Part shown: positions 1-7,997 of the stretch, piece by piece | How the letters are laid out: every line of letters begins with the position of its first letter | How positions within the stretch are numbered: the first letter of the stretch is position 1 | Assembly (NCBI RefSeq): GCF_015207505.1 | Contig: NZ_JADEWT010000032.1 | Coordinates: 1-54,855 of the forward strand | Direction: 5' to 3' | From: Tychonema sp. LEGE 06208 | Lineage (GTDB): Bacteria; Cyanobacteriota; Cyanobacteriia; Cyanobacteriales; Microcoleaceae | Length of the DNA stretch: 54,855 nucleotides | The notes under the pieces: model-generated | The model's database searches: none | Told to the model about the DNA's origin: nothing | Seen by the model: only the letters and a program-made list of their open reading frames with translations | Position numbers and translations under genes: made by a program

Positions 1-6
1 CAACCA

Positions 7-77
7 AAGAAACCGGGTTTTTACTGAATCTGTGGGCTATGACAAAGTATTATCGCAAAAAAACCGGTTTCTGACTA
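7..77. repeat. Palindromic AAACCGGGTTT-family element
   Basis: Two arms, AGAAACCGGGTTTT near 8-21 and AAAAAACCGGTTTCT near 60-75, are inverted relative to each other. The same core recurs at about 11950, 25045-25210, 29345 and 41305-41375, so this is a dispersed short palindromic element. The rest of 78-330 holds nothing I recognise as a gene. Confidence 0.6.
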
Positions 78-330
78 TTTTTATGGACTGCTCATGATTA
101 TTTTAGGGTAGGGAAACGGCATTGCCATATCCGAATTTGCTTGGTTTTGAGATAAACCGATCGCACTCCCTACCATATCCTATTCCCAATAGGACCTTTA
201 TAAACTCAATTTATCGTTACCAGGCTCTGCCTGGGAATGCGTATAGCTGGGCGATCGAGTTTTCTTAACTTCTATTTTTGTGGAAGTTTTGCTAGCAAAT
301 TTGTATGAAGATATTCACTTTGATGTTATA

Positions 331-396
331 CCTAATCCGGCTTAAATACCTAGAGGGATTAGGCTTGTCTAAGAGCGGTTTTAACCGCCCACTCTT
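331..396 (-). terminator. Tandem hairpins after the manganese transporter operon
   Basis: Just past the stop codon of the permease gene there are two hairpins: CCTAATCC at 331-338 pairs with GGATTAGG at 356-363, and AAGAG/CTCTT with CGGTT/AACCG at 371-396. They sit where the minus-strand operon should end and are the likely terminator or mRNA 3' end. No long U-run follows, so the mechanism is uncertain. Confidence 0.5.
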
Positions 397-397
397 A

Positions 398-1252
398 TTA
401 ATCGATCGCCCGTGAATTCCTCGCCCTGACTAACAAACCGTGTTTCGGAGCAAAAATCATCGCCAACACAAACAGCAGCGTTTGCAAAACAACAATACAT
501 CCGCCCGTCGCCCCATCTATGTGATAGCTGATATAAGTTCCCATGACGCTAGAAAATACCCCACTCGCCATCGCAATTAGCATCATATGGTCAAAATTAT
601 CGCTCAATAAATAGGCGGTGGCTCCCGGAGTTACCAACATTGCTACTACTAAAATAATCCCGACAGTCTGAAGTCCAGCCACTGCGGTGAGCGATAGTAA
701 AGATAGCAGCACGTAATAGAGAAACGTGATATTTAAACCGATCGATCGCGCGTGAGTCGAATCAAAACAAAACAAAATTAAATCTTTGCGTAAAACTGCC
801 AGCGTCACTAAGCTGATGACACTAATAATTACAGTTTGAACAATATCCGAATCGGAAATTCCTAAGACATTACCAAATAAGATATGCGTCAAGTCGATCG
901 AACTTCTGACTTTAGAAACTAACACCAAACCAAGGGCAAAAAATCCAGTAAACACTAAACCGATTACCGTATCTTCTTTGATGCGAGTTTTCGCTTTGAT
1001 AAAGCCGATCGCAATTACGGATCCCACACCAAACACAAACGCCCCCACCGCCAAAGGAATATTCAGCACATAAGCAATCACCACCCCCGGCATCACCGCA
1101 TGGGAAACCGCGTCACCCATCAATGCCCATCCTTTTAAAGTCATGTAGCACGAAAGCGCCGAACAAACAAGCCCGACTAAAGCACTGATTAAAATTGCTT
1201 TTAGCATAAACTCATGCTGCAACGGCGCGGCAAACCACTGAATTAAATCCAT
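398..1252 (-). CDS. mntB: Manganese (Mn/Zn-type) ABC transporter permease
   Basis: This is an ABC-3 family integral membrane permease of 284 residues with about eight to nine hydrophobic segments and the conserved early stretch GWALMGDAVSHAVMPGV, typical of Mn/Zn/Fe chelate permeases. It should form the membrane channel for the ATPase and binding protein encoded upstream. I chose the ATG at 1252 because GGAG lies 8 bases upstream and the mature-looking start MDLIQWF follows; the frame runs 16 codons further upstream without a convincing start. Gene order (binding protein, ATPase, permease) matches the cyanobacterial mntCAB operon. Zinc specificity cannot be ruled out from this subunit alone; the binding protein argues for manganese. 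Confidence 0.88.
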   Translation of the reverse strand: MDLIQWFAAPLQHEFMLKAILISALVGLVCSALSCYMTLKGWALMGDAVSHAVMPGVVIAYVLNIPLAVGAFVFGVGSVIAIGFIKAKTRIKEDTVIGLVFTGFFALGLVLVSKVRSSIDLTHILFGNVLGISDSDIVQTVIISVISLVTLAVLRKDLILFCFDSTHARSIGLNITFLYYVLLSLLSLTAVAGLQTVGIILVVAMLVTPGATAYLLSDNFDHMMLIAMASGVFSSVMGTYISYHIDGATGGCIVVLQTLLFVLAMIFAPKHGLLVRARNSRAID

Positions 1253-1387
1253 TATTTTTTCTCCAAATCGACTTGAGTTAACTGAGATCGGACACCACAA
1301 TCAATAATCCTATAGGGGCGGGTTCGCGATCGGGCATTAAACCTGCAAACCCACCAAAAAATCCTTTGTTGACATTGCTGCAATATC

Positions 1388-2143
1388 TCAGGTTGACCGA
1401 CTTTTGGCAGAGGAAAAATCGCCAACGGAACCGCCAAAAGTTAGCGAAAGATTTTCCTCTGTAAACACATCAGAGGTATTGCCATAGGCGAGAATGCTGC
1501 GATTAATTAACACTACTTGGTCGCAAAACGTGGTAATAGACTCTAGATCGTGAGTTGAAACGAGAATTGTATGTCCTGTTTGACGCAGTTCCATCAACAA
1601 ATCAATCATCAATTTCTCAGTTTTGATATCGACTCCGGCAAAGGGTTCATCCAGTAGCAAAACCGTTGCCTGTTGCGCCAGAGCCCGCGCAAAAAAGGTG
1701 CGTTTCTTTTGTCCGCCGGATAACTCTCCGATTTGCCGATCGCGCATCGGCCACATTTCCACCCTTTCCAAGCTTTCTCGCACCACTTGTTTGTCCATCG
1801 ATCCAGGAATCCGCAACAGATTCATGTACCCATAGCGCCCCATCATCACCACATCGCGAACATTCACCGGAAAATTCCAATCTACCTCTTCCGACTGAGG
1901 CACATAGGCAACCAAATTGCGTTTTTGCACTTGACGAATCGGCAACCCATTAATTAAAATGCGTCCGGTATTTGGCTTCACAAACCCCATAATCGCCTTG
2001 AACATCGTCGATTTTCCCGCGCCATTCATCCCAACCAAACCGCAAATCGTCCCCGCTTTGAGTTGCAGCGAGGCGCTGTGCAAGGCGACTTTGCCGTGAT
2101 AGGCAACTGTCACATTCTCAAGATTGATGCCGATTTCATTCAT
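1388..2143 (-). CDS. mntA: Manganese ABC transporter ATP-binding protein
   Basis: A complete 251-residue ABC ATPase that would power metal uptake at the cytoplasmic face of the permease. Walker A is GMNGAGKS (38-45), the Q-loop glutamine is near 83 (VPQSEEVDW), the signature LSGGQ is at 141-145, Walker B VLLLDEP is at 161-167 and the switch histidine is His198. The VDWNFPV stretch after the Q-loop is characteristic of the Mn/Zn subfamily. It lies 182 bp after the binding-protein gene and 135 bp before the permease gene, loose spacing for an operon and partly explained by repeats in the first gap. Confidence 0.92.
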   Translation of the reverse strand: MNEIGINLENVTVAYHGKVALHSASLQLKAGTICGLVGMNGAGKSTMFKAIMGFVKPNTGRILINGLPIRQVQKRNLVAYVPQSEEVDWNFPVNVRDVVMMGRYGYMNLLRIPGSMDKQVVRESLERVEMWPMRDRQIGELSGGQKKRTFFARALAQQATVLLLDEPFAGVDIKTEKLMIDLLMELRQTGHTILVSTHDLESITTFCDQVVLINRSILAYGNTSDVFTEENLSLTFGGSVGDFSSAKSRST

Positions 2144-2239
2144 CTTTTTTATTTTCCTTAAGTAACTTTACTTAATTAAACGTAAGATACAGATGGCTAA
2201 AAAGCTTGCTGTATGAGAATTCTTCCTTCTTCCGACTTC

Positions 2240-2322
2240 CATCGGACTGATGACGTTGGACGGAAAGCTCGGGGGGACAGCATTAATAACTAATGACTAA
2301 TGACTAATGACTAATGACTTCT
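2240..2322. repeat. Dispersed repeat plus ACTAATG heptamer array
   Basis: Positions 2243-2275 carry a sequence (TCGGACTGATGACGTTG then ACGGAAAGCTCGG) that reappears inverted at about 54668-54705. It is followed at 2284-2320 by repeats of the heptamer ACTAATG. Both elements lie inside the mnt operon between the binding-protein and ATPase genes. Confidence 0.7.
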
Positions 2323-2325
2323 TCC

Positions 2326-3342
2326 TTAATTTCCCTGTAACCCTTTTATCAAAGTATTGACATTGTATTCAAGTAACTTAAGATAGGTTGATGCTGGGCC
2401 ATCCGCTGGAGAGAGAGAATCGACATAAAACACGCCAGCAAATTTTGCGCCTGTTTCCTTGGCTACCTGAAGCTGTCCTTCATTGCTGACGGTACTCTCA
2501 CAGAATACAGCAGGTATTTGATTTGCTTTGACTGTATTAATCACCCGTTCGACTTGTTTCGGTGTGGATTGCTGTTCGGCGTTGACAGGCCAAATATAAA
2601 CTTCTTTCAAACCGTAATCGTTAGCAATGTAAGAAAAAGCGCCTTCACAACTTACTATGTAGCGTTTGTCCGGGGGAATGGCAGAAATCGCTTGTTTGAG
2701 TTTTTCGTCGATCGCCCGAATTTGTTCACTGTATTTTGCCGCATTTGCGTCATAGGTTGCAGCATTAGCAGGATCGATACTTCCTAAAGCCTTACGAATA
2801 TTATCAACATAAATCAAAGCATTTTTGGGTGACATCCAAGCATGGGGATTTGGTTTACCTTGATAGGAATCTTCTGAAATATTAACTGGTTGGACTCCCT
2901 CGCTCAAAGTAATGTGAGGAACCTTGGGAAAACTGTTATAAAATCGAGTTGCCCAGCGTTCTAAACTCAAGCCATTGTCTAAAATCACATCGGCTTTTTG
3001 CCCTCGTGTTAAGTCACTGGGGGTGACTTCGTAGCCGTGAATTTCTGCCCCTGGCTTGGTAATAGATTCAACAGTTGCCTTGTCACCGGCGACGTTCTGA
3101 GCCATGTCTGCCAGCACTGTGAAGGTAGTGAGAATGACTTTTTTGTCTTTTCGGGTCAAATCGGTGGCGGTTGGGTCTGAAGCTGGATTTTGGTTGGTTT
3201 GAGGCTGGGTCGTCTGAGTGTTGCACCCGCTGAGACAAACTGCCAGCAACAGCCCGAATCCTAGGAGATGATGTTTTTTACTAGGGGGAGAGTCCGGGAG
3301 GGGGAGAGGGAAATTTAGGGTAATTTGACGGTTTTTCCGCAT
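2326..3342 (-). CDS. mntC: Manganese-binding lipoprotein of the ABC transporter
   Basis: A periplasmic cluster A-I solute-binding protein of 338 residues that captures the metal and hands it to MntB. It has a lipoprotein signal with lipobox LSGC (Cys40). Metal ligands appear as His102, His167, Glu233 and Asp308, and Cys232 and Cys281 match the disulfide pair known from Synechocystis MntC; all six sit at one constant offset from the published numbering, which makes the assignment strong. There is no long histidine-rich loop, which favours manganese over zinc. Oddity: residues 10-22 (FPLPLPDSPPSKK) are encoded by the same purine/pyrimidine-rich repeat found between genes elsewhere, so the N-terminal extension may be repeat-derived; a shorter start is possible. 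Confidence 0.93.
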   Translation of the reverse strand: MRKNRQITLNFPLPLPDSPPSKKHHLLGFGLLLAVCLSGCNTQTTQPQTNQNPASDPTATDLTRKDKKVILTTFTVLADMAQNVAGDKATVESITKPGAEIHGYEVTPSDLTRGQKADVILDNGLSLERWATRFYNSFPKVPHITLSEGVQPVNISEDSYQGKPNPHAWMSPKNALIYVDNIRKALGSIDPANAATYDANAAKYSEQIRAIDEKLKQAISAIPPDKRYIVSCEGAFSYIANDYGLKEVYIWPVNAEQQSTPKQVERVINTVKANQIPAVFCESTVSNEGQLQVAKETGAKFAGVFYVDSLSPADGPASTYLKLLEYNVNTLIKGLQGN

Positions 3343-3539
3343 ATATTCAAAAATTCCAAGTGAACTTCGCTACAGTTTGCTGCTGACGGTACGATCGCCC
3401 GCCGCTATTTTTCATAATCGTTTCATTTTTGACTTTACCACAAAATCACAAAGAATGAAAGGATTATGAAAAAGGAATGAATGCGGGCCCGTGCAGCATC
3501 AGTCTTGTGTCAAAGAACTCAAATAGTGCTAGTATCTCG

Positions 3540-3650
3540 CCTGGTCGATCGGCTGTGATGGCGAAGGGCGATCGAACGTTTGGGGGAAAGTTGGGTGAAA
3601 ATCCGGCGCTGTCCGCCGACTGTAATGGGACGATCGTATGGTTAGTTAGA
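3540..3650 (+). ncRNA. Cobalamin-type riboswitch core
   Basis: Positions 3582-3623 read GGGGGAAAG, then GGGTGAAAATCCGGCGCTG, then TCCGCCGACTGTAA. This follows the conserved cobalamin (RF00174-like) aptamer core GGGAA..GGTGaaAATCC..GCTG.CCCGC.ACTGT in order and spacing. The 3' B12 box that should pair with a loop is only weakly matched (TTAGTTAGATTGAG at 3641-3654), so the element could be a degenerate or shortened class. It would act in cis on the methyltransferase gene starting at 3838. The outer stem was not resolved by eye. Confidence 0.68.
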
Positions 3651-3837
3651 TTGAGATTTTTTTGACCGCAGATATCAGCAGATAAACACAAATGAACGCT
3701 GATGGATTTTTGTGATTTTGATGTCAATTTGTTGCAAAAGTTTGCTTTTTTGGCAGTTCAGTGTTATGAACAGGTATGCAAGGGCTGGGAAGAATTTTAA
3801 CCCTCCCGGAAATCCTTAAATTAATCTAACTTTCTCA

Positions 3838-4698
3838 ATGTCGAAGCAAAAATCAATCTCTATTTCTAAAGTGACTCGCTACCAAAATGCGGCGCTGAAT
3901 TACTATTTGGGGTTGACGGATTCGCCGTATCTTCATTACGGTTATTGGAAATCTCTACCTGTGCCCGCTGAGGATCTCACTATCGGGCGGCTGCGTTTTG
4001 CTCAGCAAGCTTACACAGATAAACTTTTGGATTTTATTCCTAAACAAATTAAGACTGTGTTGGATGTTGGGTGCGGGATTGGCGGAAATGCGGCTTATTT
4101 GCTCGATCGCGCTTTTGCAGTGGAAGGGCTAGCACCAGATCCGTTTCAACAACAGCGCTTTCTTAAGTGTACGGGCGATCGGGCAGTTTTTCACCTCACT
4201 AAATTTGAAGATTTTCAAGCCACCCATTCCTACGATTTGGTTCTCTTAAGCGAAAGCAGCCAATATATGTCTGCTGTCGATATAGCCAAAGGTGCAGCGG
4301 CTGTACTCAATCCTGGAGGCTATCTGCTGCTGGCGGATATGATGCGCTCTAATCCTAATTATACAGAAGGAATGTTTTCTAATTGTCATGTTGTCAAAGA
4401 ACTTAATGCTGCTTTGTTGCAAGCTGGGTTCACGTTAGTAAAAACTGAGGATATTTCGACTCATATTTTACCGACTATTGATTTGTATGTCGATAGTTTT
4501 CGCAGGTACGGACTCAACACAATGATCTATGTTGCGGATTTGATTTCGATTGCGGTTCCGCCCATCCACAAATTCCTGCGCTGGATATTTCGCCGCTGGT
4601 TTAAGAAATTGGTGGTTGAAGGCTTGGAGGCGAGTAAACTTTTTGAAGAGCATCTTTGTTATGAAATTCAACTTTGGCAGTTGACAGTTGATAGTTGA
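3838..4698 (+). CDS. Class I SAM-dependent methyltransferase, substrate unknown
   Basis: A 286-residue protein with SAM motif I VLDVGCGIGGNA (74-85), an acidic ribose-binding region replaced by EGLAPDP (96-102), motif II-like DLVLLSES and LNPGGYLLLADMMR after it. This is the layout of a small-molecule methyltransferase. A hydrophobic, basic stretch near the C-terminus (YVADLISIAVPPIHKFLRW) suggests membrane association. It is the first gene after the riboswitch core, with a leader of roughly 180 nt, so its product may belong to corrinoid or cobalt physiology; that link is inference. No good Shine-Dalgarno precedes the ATG. The downstream CbiO-type gene is 418 bp away across repeats, so co-transcription is uncertain. 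Confidence 0.75.
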   Translation: MSKQKSISISKVTRYQNAALNYYLGLTDSPYLHYGYWKSLPVPAEDLTIGRLRFAQQAYTDKLLDFIPKQIKTVLDVGCGIGGNAAYLLDRAFAVEGLAPDPFQQQRFLKCTGDRAVFHLTKFEDFQATHSYDLVLLSESSQYMSAVDIAKGAAAVLNPGGYLLLADMMRSNPNYTEGMFSNCHVVKELNAALLQAGFTLVKTEDISTHILPTIDLYVDSFRRYGLNTMIYVADLISIAVPPIHKFLRWIFRRWFKKLVVEGLEASKLFEEHLCYEIQLWQLTVDS

Positions 4699-4833
4699 CA
4701 GTTGACAGTTGTTAGTTGTTAGTTGTTAGTTGTTAGTTGTTAGTTGTTAGTTGTTAGTTGTTAGTTGTTAGTTGTTAGTTGTTAGTTGTTAGTTGTTAGT
4801 TGTTAGTTGTTAGTTGTTAGTTGTTAGTTGTTA
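4683..4833. repeat. Heptanucleotide tandem repeat (TTAGTTG)n
   Basis: About twenty nearly perfect copies of the 7-mer TTAGTTG, preceded by a few TTGACAG variants, begin within the last codons of the methyltransferase gene and run to about 4833. This is the short tandemly repeated repetitive DNA class of filamentous cyanobacteria. Remnants (ACTAATG, ACTGATG) continue to about 4900. Confidence 0.95.
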
Positions 4834-5027
4834 GCAGCAACCAATAACTAATGACTGATGACTGGCCTTCGACTTCGCTCAGGCTAAAATGACTGATGAC
4901 TATAGCAATCCTAAATGATTCACAAAATTTGTAGATAGTGCCAAGAATGCCTACCCTGGATGGGGGAAACCGAGCGGGGCATTCTCCCTACAATAAATTA
5001 TACCAATAATCTGAGGATTGCTATAAT

Positions 5028-5116
5028 AAAAGATAACAAATAACAACTAACAACTAACAAATAACAACTAACAAATAACAAATAACAAATAACAAATAAC
5101 AAATAACAAATAACAA
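5028..5116. repeat. Heptanucleotide tandem repeat (ATAACAA)n
   Basis: A second array of the 7-mer ATAACAA/CTAACAA runs straight into the start codon of the downstream ATPase gene; the final unit supplies the A before ATG. It is roughly the reverse-complement type of the array at 4683-4833, so the two could pair across 200 bases. No Shine-Dalgarno sequence lies in this stretch. Confidence 0.93.
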
Positions 5117-5974
5117 ATGACTAATTTCTCACTCCCAATTCTCGAATTCGATTGCACTTTCTACTCCTATCCCTGCGGTTCGCGAGTAGCAATTCAGGAC
5201 TTAAGCCTCAAAGTCCCCGCCGGGAAGCGCTGCGGGCTGATCGGTCAAAATGGCTGCGGCAAAACCACCTTTTTCTTGTTAGCAAATGGTTTGTACCAAC
5301 CGCAACAGGGAATCATTCGCTGGGAAGGTGAACCCTTTCGCTACGATCGCAAATCTCTCACGCAACTGCGCCAACAAATCGGACTCGTGTTTCAAAATCC
5401 CGAACACCAATTAGTAGCTTCTACGGTAGAAGAAGATATCTCCTACGGGTTGTACAATTTGGGTTTGGCAGAACCGGATATTGCGAGAATGGTGCAAGAG
5501 GCGATCGACCAATTCGATCTAAACGAACTCGCCCGCGAACCAATTCACAACCTCAGCTTAGGACAAAAAAAGCGCGTTTCCATCGCCGATATCATGGTTC
5601 TCAAGCCCAAACTGCTGCTGCTAGATGAACCTACGGCCTATCTCGATCCGCGTCACACGCGACAACTGATCGGTTTGCTGCAACAAATTCATGCAGCCGG
5701 AACCACTATCCTTTTAGCAAGTCACGACCTCGATTTCATCTACCGCTGGGCTGATTGGGTGTTTGTGATGGATCGCGGAAAATTGATTCTAGAAGGAACA
5801 CCGGAAGCTGTTTTTGCTCAGCGGGATGTCTTGGAACAGTTGCAGCTTGGCGTACCACTGGCGATCGAGCTGATGGAGCAAATAAGGGCGATATTTGAGA
5901 AAGATAGTAGCTCACAAATCCCCGCTTTCGAGGAATTGCAACAACAAATTTTAGACACGCGGCGACGGCTTTAA
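5117..5974 (+). CDS. ECF-type cobalt/nickel transporter ATPase, CbiO-like
   Basis: A 285-residue ABC ATPase of the energy-coupling-factor group. Walker A is GQNGCGKT (43-50), the Q-loop motif is FQNPEHQL (92-99) which is typical of CbiO/EcfA proteins, the signature is LSLGQ (146-150), Walker B is LLLLDEP (166-172) and the switch His is 203. It would drive uptake with a CbiQ-like membrane subunit and a substrate-specific CbiM-like component, neither of which is in the window. The start codon abuts a heptamer repeat and has no ribosome binding site. Specificity for cobalt is suggested by family and by the riboswitch upstream, not proven. Confidence 0.85.
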   Translation: MTNFSLPILEFDCTFYSYPCGSRVAIQDLSLKVPAGKRCGLIGQNGCGKTTFFLLANGLYQPQQGIIRWEGEPFRYDRKSLTQLRQQIGLVFQNPEHQLVASTVEEDISYGLYNLGLAEPDIARMVQEAIDQFDLNELAREPIHNLSLGQKKRVSIADIMVLKPKLLLLDEPTAYLDPRHTRQLIGLLQQIHAAGTTILLASHDLDFIYRWADWVFVMDRGKLILEGTPEAVFAQRDVLEQLQLGVPLAIELMEQIRAIFEKDSSSQIPAFEELQQQILDTRRRL

Positions 5975-6033
5975 AAATTAAGCAGTTGTGTCATCAGTAT
6001 GGACTGATCATCCCGTGCATACCGGAATTGATC

Positions 6034-6279
6034 TTATGCCCCTTTTGATGACGTTACAGACTGTACAATTGGCTGGGAGGGGGAATGTTGAATCAGTCGC
6101 ATCAATAGGCGCAACCCTTCATTAACTGCGCCAGAATCTGGAAAAATTGTTGCAACATCAGGATCTAGTTGGACTGTTAGGGTGGATTGTTTGCGTCCTT
6201 GACCGCGGGCTACAACAGAGAGTTGAGTAAAGTCATATTCGGGGCGCAAATCATCATCCATTTCAGAGGTCTGACTCAT
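6034..6279 (-). CDS. BrnA-like antitoxin
   Basis: An 81-residue protein beginning MSQTSEMDDDLRPEYDF, with a central VQLDPDVATIFPDSGAVNEGLRLLMRL segment that resembles the ribbon-helix-helix end of BrnA antitoxins. It overlaps the upstream BrnT-like toxin gene by 17 bp, a typical arrangement for this module. It should bind the toxin and repress their shared promoter. Identification rests mainly on the partner and the DLRPEYDF start. Confidence 0.82.
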   Translation of the reverse strand: MSQTSEMDDDLRPEYDFTQLSVVARGQGRKQSTLTVQLDPDVATIFPDSGAVNEGLRLLMRLIQHSPSQPIVQSVTSSKGA

Positions 6280-6538
6280 AAGCTTTACGTTCTTTGCGGG
6301 TAACGGGACGAGCGCTGATTAGGCGCGTGATGCCTGCACGGTCAGTGTAAGCGACAACTAACAATCGTCCTTTGGCTGATTCTCCCATGATAATGAAACG
6401 TTGCTCTTGAAAGGAGTGTTCTGGATCACCAAAGGTTAAAAATAACGGATCGTCAAACACAGAAGTGGCTTCATCGAAAGAAACACTATGCTTAGCAAGG
6501 TTGCTTCTGGCTTTTTCCTCGTCCCAATCAAACAACAT
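6263..6538 (-). CDS. brnT: BrnT-like ribonuclease toxin
   Basis: A 91-residue DUF497 (BrnT) protein. The family pattern is clear: FDWDEEKARSNLAKHSVSF at the start, FDDPLFL in the middle, then LLVVAYTDR, RLISARPVTRKERKAYE at the end. BrnT toxins have a RelE-like fold and cleave RNA, arresting translation. It is first in the two-gene unit, toxin before antitoxin, as in other brnTA operons. Length is normal. Confidence 0.9.
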   Translation of the reverse strand: MLFDWDEEKARSNLAKHSVSFDEATSVFDDPLFLTFGDPEHSFQEQRFIIMGESAKGRLLVVAYTDRAGITRLISARPVTRKERKAYESDL

Positions 6539-7047
6539 GGGTTCAATTTACAACGTCTGCTTTTTCAGATTATACCAGCATATGTGTCGTCCGACTGCAT
6601 AAACTACGCCATGCTTCAGCCTTACTGACCAAACGGGGAGAGCGCACTATGCCCGAAAGGCGATTAACTGCGTCTTCCAAAACTCAAAGAATAACAAAAT
6701 CCCGATCGCCCTGCCGGTGAGAAAAAGTGACAGGCTTTTGTAAAGGTTTGTAAATTGGTAAATTGTTGAGCTAGGGGAAAGAGCGATCGCACTTGCAACC
6801 TTCATTTCCTGTTATTTGGTGAGGAGATGAAGAAGTGACGAGGTGCGATCGCTACTCTAATAACTAGCAGTTTGGCTTACCACTAACTTCTCGGCGGTCG
6901 GTGTGCATGGGCATTGTTAGGCCGCGATGACTAATGCTGCAAGAACTCATAAACACGGCGCATTCTTAGGAATCGAACAATAGATTAGGACGATTTGTAT
7001 TCGGGAATGCCCCCAATAGCAATGGCGACCACTGTTGCCAGAGCTAG
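6539..7047. other. Gene-poor spacer between brnTA and the cell-wall gene set
   Basis: About 500 bp without a credible reading frame. It contains the first copy of the dispersed 60-70 bp repeat (6681-6745) and a pair of HIP1 sites near 6783 and 6847. A GTTAGGC heptamer near 6917 recalls an integron attC end but has no matching partner. Confidence 0.6.
6681..6745 (+). repeat. Dispersed conserved repeat, copy A
   Basis: Shares, with copies at 10041-10103 and 10152-10216, an opening AACTCAAAGAATAA, the block CCCGATCGCCCTGCC, then GGTGAGAAAAAGTGACA and a TTTTGTA end. AAAAG and CTTTT can pair around TGACAGG, giving a small hairpin. All three copies have the same orientation, and they lie on both sides of the 7.0-9.7 kb peptidoglycan gene set. 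Confidence 0.85.
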
Positions 7048-7668
7048 CTAAGAAAAGCCATCTATAGGCGATTTCATTAATCGCTTAATAGTTTTAGAAT
7101 TTTCCCAATCCGTACCTAGCGAACCATCAACATCAAGTGGATCTCCCGGATTATGCTTATTCCAGAGGCTTTGGAAGGCTTTAATTCCTAAACTGCGAAG
7201 ATCGGTCCCTCCCGCAACAAAATCATAATGAGGAGGATCGACAGGTCCAAAATGTCTCCATCCTTGATCTTCGAGGAAAGGTTTCCAAGTCAAGGGTTCA
7301 TTTATGTCTAACGCTAGGCCACTTTCATGGTTGCTGGTTCCGGGTCGAGCAACAGGATTAGGATTGCACCCACCGAGATGCTTCAGGCGGAACAGTAGGA
7401 ACTGTTGGGCAAAAGTTCGATACCCAGAATTAATGCTAAGTGTTATGCCGCGCTTATCGATCGCTGCTTTCAATTTTGCTTTAGCGGTAGGTCCCCCTAC
7501 AAAAGGAACTGCCGCCGCCGCCCTACTGAGAGACACATTGAGATCGTCAATTCTTATGAGTTTACCGGGAGCAACTACATCGAACTCCGCCAGAATCTGA
7601 TCATTGAGACCCTTAATGATTGGGGTAGAGGGACAAAGACGAAGATTAATTTCTTTGAACAATACCAT
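7048..7668 (-). CDS. M15 family D-Ala-D-Ala carboxypeptidase/endopeptidase
   Basis: A 206-residue zinc peptidase with the M15 pattern: SGYRTFAQQ (81-89), SNHESGLALDI with zinc ligands His114 and Asp121, and PHYDF with His147. It should cut the peptide part of peptidoglycan. Residues 160-206 (IKAFQSLWNKHNPGD..DGSLG) resemble a peptidoglycan-binding repeat. There is no signal peptide, although the substrate is outside the cytoplasm. It is the last of four same-strand genes for peptidoglycan-acting proteins; the gap to the preceding gene is about 42 bp. Confidence 0.85.
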   Translation of the reverse strand: MVLFKEINLRLCPSTPIIKGLNDQILAEFDVVAPGKLIRIDDLNVSLSRAAAAVPFVGGPTAKAKLKAAIDKRGITLSINSGYRTFAQQFLLFRLKHLGGCNPNPVARPGTSNHESGLALDINEPLTWKPFLEDQGWRHFGPVDPPHYDFVAGGTDLRSLGIKAFQSLWNKHNPGDPLDVDGSLGTDWENSKTIKRLMKSPIDGFS

Positions 7669-7710
7669 GATATTTACTCACAAAAAATAATGATTTTGGT
7701 TTTTTAGAAC

Positions 7711-7962
7711 TTACTCAGGATCTCGTTCAATCTTTAGCAAGCCCAAAGATTCTAAGACGAAAACACCTGCTACACCATCAGGTGCAAATCCCTGACTGTC
7801 TTCAAAATCGATCACTGCTTGTTCGACTTCTTGACCAAAAAGACCATCAATTTGTCCACTATAAAAGTCAAGTTCTTGTAACTTCTGTTGTAGCTTTTCT
7901 ACATCTGTACCCGTACAGCCTACGTATAAGTTAGGCATCAATTCATTCATTGAATTTGACAT
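7711..7962 (-). CDS. Small peptidoglycan-binding domain protein
   Basis: An 83-residue protein that is almost only one PG_binding_1 domain: VEKLQQKLQELDFYSGQIDG followed by LFGQEVEQAVIDFEDSQGF and DGVAGVFVLESLGL. The frame is open further upstream, but GAGGAA seven bases before the ATG at 7962 and the start MSNSMNEL fix this start. There is no catalytic domain and no signal peptide. It may target or tether its neighbours (lysozyme, M15 peptidase) to the wall. Confidence 0.8.
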   Translation of the reverse strand: MSNSMNELMPNLYVGCTGTDVEKLQQKLQELDFYSGQIDGLFGQEVEQAVIDFEDSQGFAPDGVAGVFVLESLGLLKIERDPE

Positions 7963-7997
7963 GGTTTTGTTCCTCAATTTGATATACCTATACAGTA

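Noticed and set aside
3464-3727. Overlapping open frames on both strands
   Set aside because: They cover the riboswitch core, have no ribosome binding sites and no protein-like composition.
4683-5116. Possible CRISPR array
   Set aside because: The unit is 7 bp and contiguous; there are no spacers or cas genes.
6905-6925. Integron attC-like GTTAGGC heptamer
   Set aside because: No complementary R-YYYAAC partner or imperfect palindrome at suitable distance, and no integrase.
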